The position numbers and the translations under genes are program-made. DNA of 9,701 nt from JBFISM01 sp041608535 (lineage in GTDB: Bacteria; Actinomycetota; Acidimicrobiia; Spongiisociales; UBA5794): positions 1-9,701 of the forward strand of contig JBFISM010000140.1 of assembly GCA_041608535.1 (NCBI GenBank), in the 5' to 3' direction. This document shows, one piece after another, positions 5,874 to 9,701 of the stretch (its first letter is position 1; the number at the start of each line of letters is the position of its first letter). A model generated the notes under the pieces. The model saw only the letters and a list, made by a program, of their open reading frames with translations, did not search any database and was not told the DNA's origin.

Positions 5874-7934
5874 ATGCGCTACTTCGACTTTGCGATTCTC
5901 GGTCTTGGCACTGGGGCTGTGATTGCGGCGATCGCGCTCGGGCTGGTGGTGGCGTACCGCGCTTCCGGCGTGGTCAACTTCGCTCACGGAGCGATGGCTG
6001 CGTTCACGGCCTACACCTACACCTCCCTCCGCGAAGCCGGTGAGATCCCAGTCCCGCCGCTGCCGAACCCGGTGGCCCCGATCGAGGCAGCCTTTGACGT
6101 CGAGCTCTTCGATCTCCCGACCTTCATCGGCCCGGGTAGCCCCATGGCCACACTGCCGGCCATGGCGGTCGCTCTGCTGGTCGCAGCGCTGCTGGGGATG
6201 GCTGCGCACTACCTCGTGTTCTCTCCGCTCCGCTACGCCCCCACTCTGGCGAAAGTCGTGGCGTCAGTGGGGATCATGATCCTGCTCCAGGGCGCCATCG
6301 TGATCAGGTACGGGAGCCGGCCACGTGAGGCCGATCGCGTCTTGCCAGACCACACCGTCGAGTGGTTCGGAACCACGCTCCCCATCGATCGCTACCTGAT
6401 TCTCCTGCTCGTCGCTGCGTTGGCCACCGGTCTGTGGCTGTTCTTCCGCCTCAGCCGGTTCGGCATTGCGACTCGCGCCGCGGCGGAGAACGAACGGTCC
6501 GCCACGTTGCTGGGTATCAACGTCGACGGCCAGGCGATGGTGAGCTGGATGCTCGCGTCGGTTCTCGCCGGTCTTGCGGGCATCGTCGCTTCGCCCATCG
6601 TTGGACTGACCCCGAATCAGCTCACGCTCTTGGTGATCCCGGCTTTGGGAGCTGCCCTGCTCGGTCGGATGTCGTCCGTGGTGATCGCAGCGGCGGGTGG
6701 CTTGGTGATCGGGGCCCTGCAGAGTGTGGTGTTTCTCCTCGAACAAAGCGCCGATTGGGTGCCGGAGATCGGCCTATCTCAGGCGCTGCCCTTGCTCGTC
6801 ATAGCGCTGGCAATGGTTGTGCGCGGAGAGATACTGCCCTCTCGCGGCTCGGTTGCTGCACTGCGCCTGCCCGACGCCTACGCATCGAAGCTGAGCCGGG
6901 GACGCATAGCCGCTCACGGCGGTCTGGTCGCGTTCTCGTTGTGGATCGTGCTGTTCGCACAATTCCCTGTCCGCAACGGTATGAACAACACGATGATCGG
7001 CGTCGTCCTCGCCTTGTCGCTCGTGGTCGTCACCGGATACGTTGCTCAGATCTCGCTGATGCAAATGGCCGTGGCCGGCATTGGCGCCTACGGCGTGGCC
7101 ACGTTCAGCACGGATGCGGGGCTGCCCACCCTCCTGGCGCTCCTCCTCGCAGTACTTTGCGCAGCGACGATTGGCGTGGTGATGTCGCTGCCTGCACTCC
7201 GCACGAGGGGCAGCTCGCTTGCGATCATCACGATCGCGTCCGGACTGGCCATTCAAGAGTTCGTGCTCGAGCGTGAAGGGTGGTTTGGGAGCGCCGATAC
7301 CCGCGATGTCGAACTCCCCGGCATCCTTGGCTTCGAGCTCGGGCCCACATCGTCCTTTCCGATCGGCGATGGAAAGATCCCCTCGCCCGGCTTTGGACTG
7401 CTGGTTCTCGCGTTGACGGTGGTGACCGCCCTCGGCGTGATGCGCCTGCGCCGCAGCAGGCTGGGCGAACAAATGCTGGCAGTGCGCTCAAACGAGCGGG
7501 CCGCGGCCGCAGCAGGCGTCAACGTGGCCGCCATCAAGGTCACAGCTTTCTCCATCAGCTCTGCACTCGCCGGCCTGGCGGGTGCGTTGACGGCGTTCAA
7601 GCTGGGGCAGTTCAGCGCCGACTCGTTCGACGTGTTTGCGTCGCTCGCGATCCTGGCGTTTGCCTACCTGGGCGGCATCACAACCGTCGCCGGAGCGGTC
7701 ATGGCGGGCACGCTCTTCCCGGAGGGGATCGGAGTCGTGGTCACGGAGGAGCTGCTCAACAACTCCATGGAGCAGTACACGGGCTTCGTTGCGGGTTTCC
7801 TCCTGATCCTGACTGCGGTCTACCACAGTGAAGGCATCGACGGCTTCCAGCGAGAACAGTTCCACCGACTGAGGGCGCGACTTGGCTGGGCCCGCGATGA
7901 GCAAGAACTCGACATGGCGGATGTGGGCGCATGA
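5874..7934 (+). CDS. Fused LivH-LivM-type ABC permease
   Basis: A 686-residue membrane protein joining both permease subunits of a branched-chain-amino-acid-type importer. The LivH-like half (about 1-320) starts with the family hallmark YRASGVVNFAHG (28-39) and has a cytoplasmic coupling loop, GIATRAAAENERSATLLGI (197-215). A basic linker (about 321-350) leads to the LivM-like half (about 351-655), with YVAQISLMQMAVAGIGAYG (389-407), the LPALRTRGSSLAIITIA segment and a second coupling loop (531-555, GEQMLAVRSNERAAAAAGV). Many hydrophobic segments fill both halves. The two parts usually come as separate proteins of about 290-350 residues each; here the frame runs through without a stop. AGAGGG (5863-5868) precedes the ATG closely. 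Its stop overlaps the next ATG (ATGA, 7931-7934), showing coupling to the ATPase gene. Confidence 0.93.
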   Translation: MRYFDFAILGLGTGAVIAAIALGLVVAYRASGVVNFAHGAMAAFTAYTYTSLREAGEIPVPPLPNPVAPIEAAFDVELFDLPTFIGPGSPMATLPAMAVALLVAALLGMAAHYLVFSPLRYAPTLAKVVASVGIMILLQGAIVIRYGSRPREADRVLPDHTVEWFGTTLPIDRYLILLLVAALATGLWLFFRLSRFGIATRAAAENERSATLLGINVDGQAMVSWMLASVLAGLAGIVASPIVGLTPNQLTLLVIPALGAALLGRMSSVVIAAAGGLVIGALQSVVFLLEQSADWVPEIGLSQALPLLVIALAMVVRGEILPSRGSVAALRLPDAYASKLSRGRIAAHGGLVAFSLWIVLFAQFPVRNGMNNTMIGVVLALSLVVVTGYVAQISLMQMAVAGIGAYGVATFSTDAGLPTLLALLLAVLCAATIGVVMSLPALRTRGSSLAIITIASGLAIQEFVLEREGWFGSADTRDVELPGILGFELGPTSSFPIGDGKIPSPGFGLLVLALTVVTALGVMRLRRSRLGEQMLAVRSNERAAAAAGVNVAAIKVTAFSISSALAGLAGALTAFKLGQFSADSFDVFASLAILAFAYLGGITTVAGAVMAGTLFPEGIGVVVTEELLNNSMEQYTGFVAGFLLILTAVYHSEGIDGFQREQFHRLRARLGWARDEQELDMADVGA

Positions 7935-8689
7935 CCGAGCCGACACTGAGCACCAGGGGCCTGACGGTACGTTTCGGTGGACTACTGGCGAACGACGGCA
8001 TCGACATCGACTGTCACGGGGGCGAGCTGACGGGCCTGATCGGCCCCAATGGCGCAGGTAAGACGACGTTCATTGACGCCGTGACCGGCTTCCTCCCCAA
8101 GAACGCGTCCGGCAGTGTCAGGCTCCACGGGCGCGAGGTCATGGGTCAACCCCCGCACCGTCTATCGCGGTTGGGTCTTCGTCGGACGTGGCAGTCGCTG
8201 GAGCTCTTCGACGACCTCGACGTCCGCGCCAATCTCGAGGTCGCCGGCAGCCACCTCACCGTGTGGCGTGCCGTGGCGGACTACTTCGCGGGCTCGTCGC
8301 ACGATCGGCGCGTCCACGAGACGCTCGAGCTGCTCGACCTCGCGCTCGTCGCCGATCGGCACCCGTACGAGCTGTCACACGGCCAACGCAAACTGGTCGG
8401 TCTCGGCCGGGCGCTCGTTGCGGACGCAAAGCTGCTTCTGCTCGACGAGCCGGCTGCCGGGCTGGATCGGGAGGAAACGGCCTGGCTCGGTCGGCGGCTC
8501 CGCCGCGTCGTCGACGCCGGCACACCGGTCCTGTTGGTCGATCACGACATGCGCCTCGTGCTGGAGGTGTCGGACCGTATCCACGTCCTCGACTTCGGCG
8601 AGGTCATCGCAACGGATACTCCAGACACCATCCACGAGAACGAACGGGTCGTTGTGGCCTACTTGGGGTCGGCGGGAGCAACCGGATGA
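7931..8689 (+). CDS. LivG-type ABC transporter ATPase
   Basis: A 252-residue nucleotide-binding subunit that powers the fused permease from the cytoplasmic side. It has Walker A GPNGAGKTT (38-46), Q-loop Q88, signature LSHGQ (148-152), Walker B LLLLDEP with D172 and E173, D-loop GLD (177-179) and switch His205 in LLVDHDM. The signature has His in place of the first Gly of LSGGQ, a change often tolerated in this family. The C-terminus (VVAYLG) is typical of LivG proteins, although the chain is near the short end of the family. It starts in an ATGA overlap with the permease stop and ends in an ATGA overlap with the second ATPase, so the three are one translated block. Confidence 0.93.
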   Translation: MTEPTLSTRGLTVRFGGLLANDGIDIDCHGGELTGLIGPNGAGKTTFIDAVTGFLPKNASGSVRLHGREVMGQPPHRLSRLGLRRTWQSLELFDDLDVRANLEVAGSHLTVWRAVADYFAGSSHDRRVHETLELLDLALVADRHPYELSHGQRKLVGLGRALVADAKLLLLDEPAAGLDREETAWLGRRLRRVVDAGTPVLLVDHDMRLVLEVSDRIHVLDFGEVIATDTPDTIHENERVVVAYLGSAGATG

Positions 8690-9405
8690 GCGCACCGCTG
8701 CTCGAGATCGAGGAACTCCACGCCGGTTACGACGGGCTCGCCGTGGTGCGGGACCTCGATCTCGAAGTCGGGGCGGGCGAGGTGGTCGCCCTGCTGGGTC
8801 CCAACGGGGCGGGGAAGACGACGACCCTGGCGACCATTTCGGGCATGGTCGAGATCCTCGGCGGTTCGGTGCGAGTCCTGGGACAGCGGGTGCCCCGGCT
8901 GCGCCGAGCGCACCGGCTCGCTCGGCGGGGCGTGTTCCACGTTCCCGAAAACCGCGGACTCCTCCTCCAGCTTTCGGTCGCCGAGAACCTGCGCCTCGCG
9001 CGGCCCAGGGGCCGGGTGGATATCGGCCCCGCCATCGAGACCTTCCCGGCGCTGGGCGATCTCCTTCACCGGCGGGCCGGGCTCCTGTCCGGAGGTGAGC
9101 AACAGATGCTGGCTGTTGGGCGTGCGATCGTGGCCCGGCCGAGGCTGCTCATGATCGACGAGATGAGCTTGGGGCTTGCCTCAATCGTCTTCGATAGGCT
9201 GTTGCCGGTCGTCCGCGCCATCGCCAATGAAACTGGTGCCGGAGTGCTCCTCGTGGAACAGCACGCTGATCTGGTGCTTCGCGAAGCCGATCGTGCGTAT
9301 GTCCTGAGCCACGGTGACCTCGTGATGCGAGCCACCGCCGCCGAGCTGCTAGGCAAACGTCGTTCGCTCGACGCCACGTATCTGGGGACCGAGTTCCCCG
9401 ACTAG
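8686..9405 (+). CDS. LivF-type ABC transporter ATPase
   Basis: A 239-residue second ATPase of the importer, expected to form a heterodimer with the LivG-type subunit. It has Walker A GPNGAGKTT (38-46), the LivF-like VPENRGLL segment (86-93) in the Q-loop region, signature LSGGEQQ (134-140), Walker B LLMIDEM with D158 and E159, and switch His193 in LVEQHA. Met replaces the usual Pro after the catalytic Glu (DEMSLGLA), which I recall in other LivF-like proteins. The ATG at 8686 is chosen because it overlaps the previous stop (ATGA) and begins exactly where the fold begins (PLLEIEELHAGYDG). The same frame stays open back to 8188, but that stretch is the shadow of the preceding gene. Confidence 0.94.
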   Translation: MSAPLLEIEELHAGYDGLAVVRDLDLEVGAGEVVALLGPNGAGKTTTLATISGMVEILGGSVRVLGQRVPRLRRAHRLARRGVFHVPENRGLLLQLSVAENLRLARPRGRVDIGPAIETFPALGDLLHRRAGLLSGGEQQMLAVGRAIVARPRLLMIDEMSLGLASIVFDRLLPVVRAIANETGAGVLLVEQHADLVLREADRAYVLSHGDLVMRATAAELLGKRRSLDATYLGTEFPD

Positions 9406-9423
9406 ACCACCACCGGGCCTGGC

Positions 9424-9429
9424 TACGAT
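9424..9429 (+). promoter_or_regulatory. Possible -10 box before the proline racemase-like gene
   Basis: TACGAT fits TAnnnT and lies 25 bases before the GTG at 9449, which would give a very short leader. No good -35 is visible, and the gene could equally be read from the transporter transcript across the 43-base gap. Confidence 0.25.
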
Positions 9430-9448
9430 CCGCCACCGGAGGGAGCCC

Positions 9449-9701
9449 GTGCACGAGTGGACACCACCTGGGGATTGGCTGCGGATCACAACGATCGACG
9501 CCCATGCGGCCGGGGAGCCATTGCGGATCGTGTCGAGCGGGTTTCCCGACCCTCCCGGCTCCACCATCCTCGAGAAGCGGCGGCACGCGCAGGAGCAGCT
9601 CGATCACCTCAGGACCTTGCTCATGTGGGAGCCGCGGGGTCATGCCGACATGTACGGCTGCGTGTTCACCGAGCCGGTCACTCCCGACGGCGACGTCGGC
9701 G
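9449..9701 (+). CDS. Proline racemase/hydroxyproline epimerase family protein (N-terminal part)
   Basis: Only the first 84 residues are in the window; the frame runs off the right edge. The N-terminus reads ITTIDAHAAGEPLRIVSSGFP, followed by MWEPRGHADMYGCV, both hallmarks of the proline racemase superfamily. This superfamily covers proline racemase, 4-hydroxyproline 2-epimerase and trans-3-hydroxyproline dehydratase. The catalytic Cys/Thr and Cys positions that separate these activities lie beyond the window, so the reaction is open. The GTG at 9449 is supported by GGAGGGAG (9438-9445). It follows the importer by 43 bases on the same strand, which fits co-transcription and hints that the importer may bring in proline, a hydroxyproline or a related compound. 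Confidence 0.88.
   Translation, partial: MHEWTPPGDWLRITTIDAHAAGEPLRIVSSGFPDPPGSTILEKRRHAQEQLDHLRTLLMWEPRGHADMYGCVFTEPVTPDGDVG

Noticed and set aside
8188..8685. N-terminal extension of the LivF-type ATPase
   Set aside because: The frame is open, but the translation is Arg-rich and overlaps the LivG gene. The family fold starts at 8686, in an ATGA overlap.
1..9701. CRISPR arrays, insertion sequences, tRNA or rRNA genes
   Set aside because: No regularly spaced repeats, transposase-like protein, terminal inverted repeats or RNA gene signatures were seen.

Overview
The window is GC-rich DNA (roughly 63% by eye, not computed) with strong G/C preference at third codon positions, GTG and TTG starts beside ATG, and TAnnnT-type -10 boxes. 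All convincing genes lie on the + strand. Together with the protein types, this suggests a high-GC Actinomycetota. An Acidimicrobiia-like lineage is my guess, not something the sequence proves.

Left part (1-4475), a sulfatase-maturation locus. After a few codons of an upstream gene comes a four-helix DUF7144-type membrane protein (107-517). It is followed by a cytoplasmic Cys-type sulfatase (686-2164) and a 407-base spacer holding a decayed second copy of the DUF7144 3' end. Then come a small membrane-anchored protein (2638-2907), a probable overlooked 36-residue ORF (2915-3025), and a radical SAM/SPASM sulfatase maturase (anSME type) with a C-terminal SEC-C zinc motif (3018-4475). The sulfatase carries the C-x-A-x-R sequence whose Cys must become formylglycine. 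The maturase has all the expected cluster-binding cysteines, so substrate and modifying enzyme are encoded together.

The most striking non-coding feature is one promoter/operator module used three times. The palindrome TGGGTGA-N7-TCACCCA, a 9-base gap and a TA-rich -10 box lie upstream of the DUF7144 gene, the sulfatase and the small-protein/maturase unit. Internal spacing is identical in all three, and the distance to the start codon is almost identical. This predicts one unseen regulator (no regulator gene is in the window) controlling all three units.

Right part (4476-9405), a branched-chain-amino-acid-type (HAAT/Liv) ABC importer: a lipoprotein binding protein (4597-5799), a LivH-LivM fusion permease (5874-7934) and two ATPases (7931-8689 and 8686-9405) joined by ATGA overlaps. 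The importer is followed, 43 bases on, by the start of a proline racemase/hydroxyproline epimerase family gene cut by the window end. Its substrate cannot be read from sequence. A proline-like compound is suggested by the last gene; a sulfated compound feeding the cytoplasmic sulfatase is a more speculative alternative.
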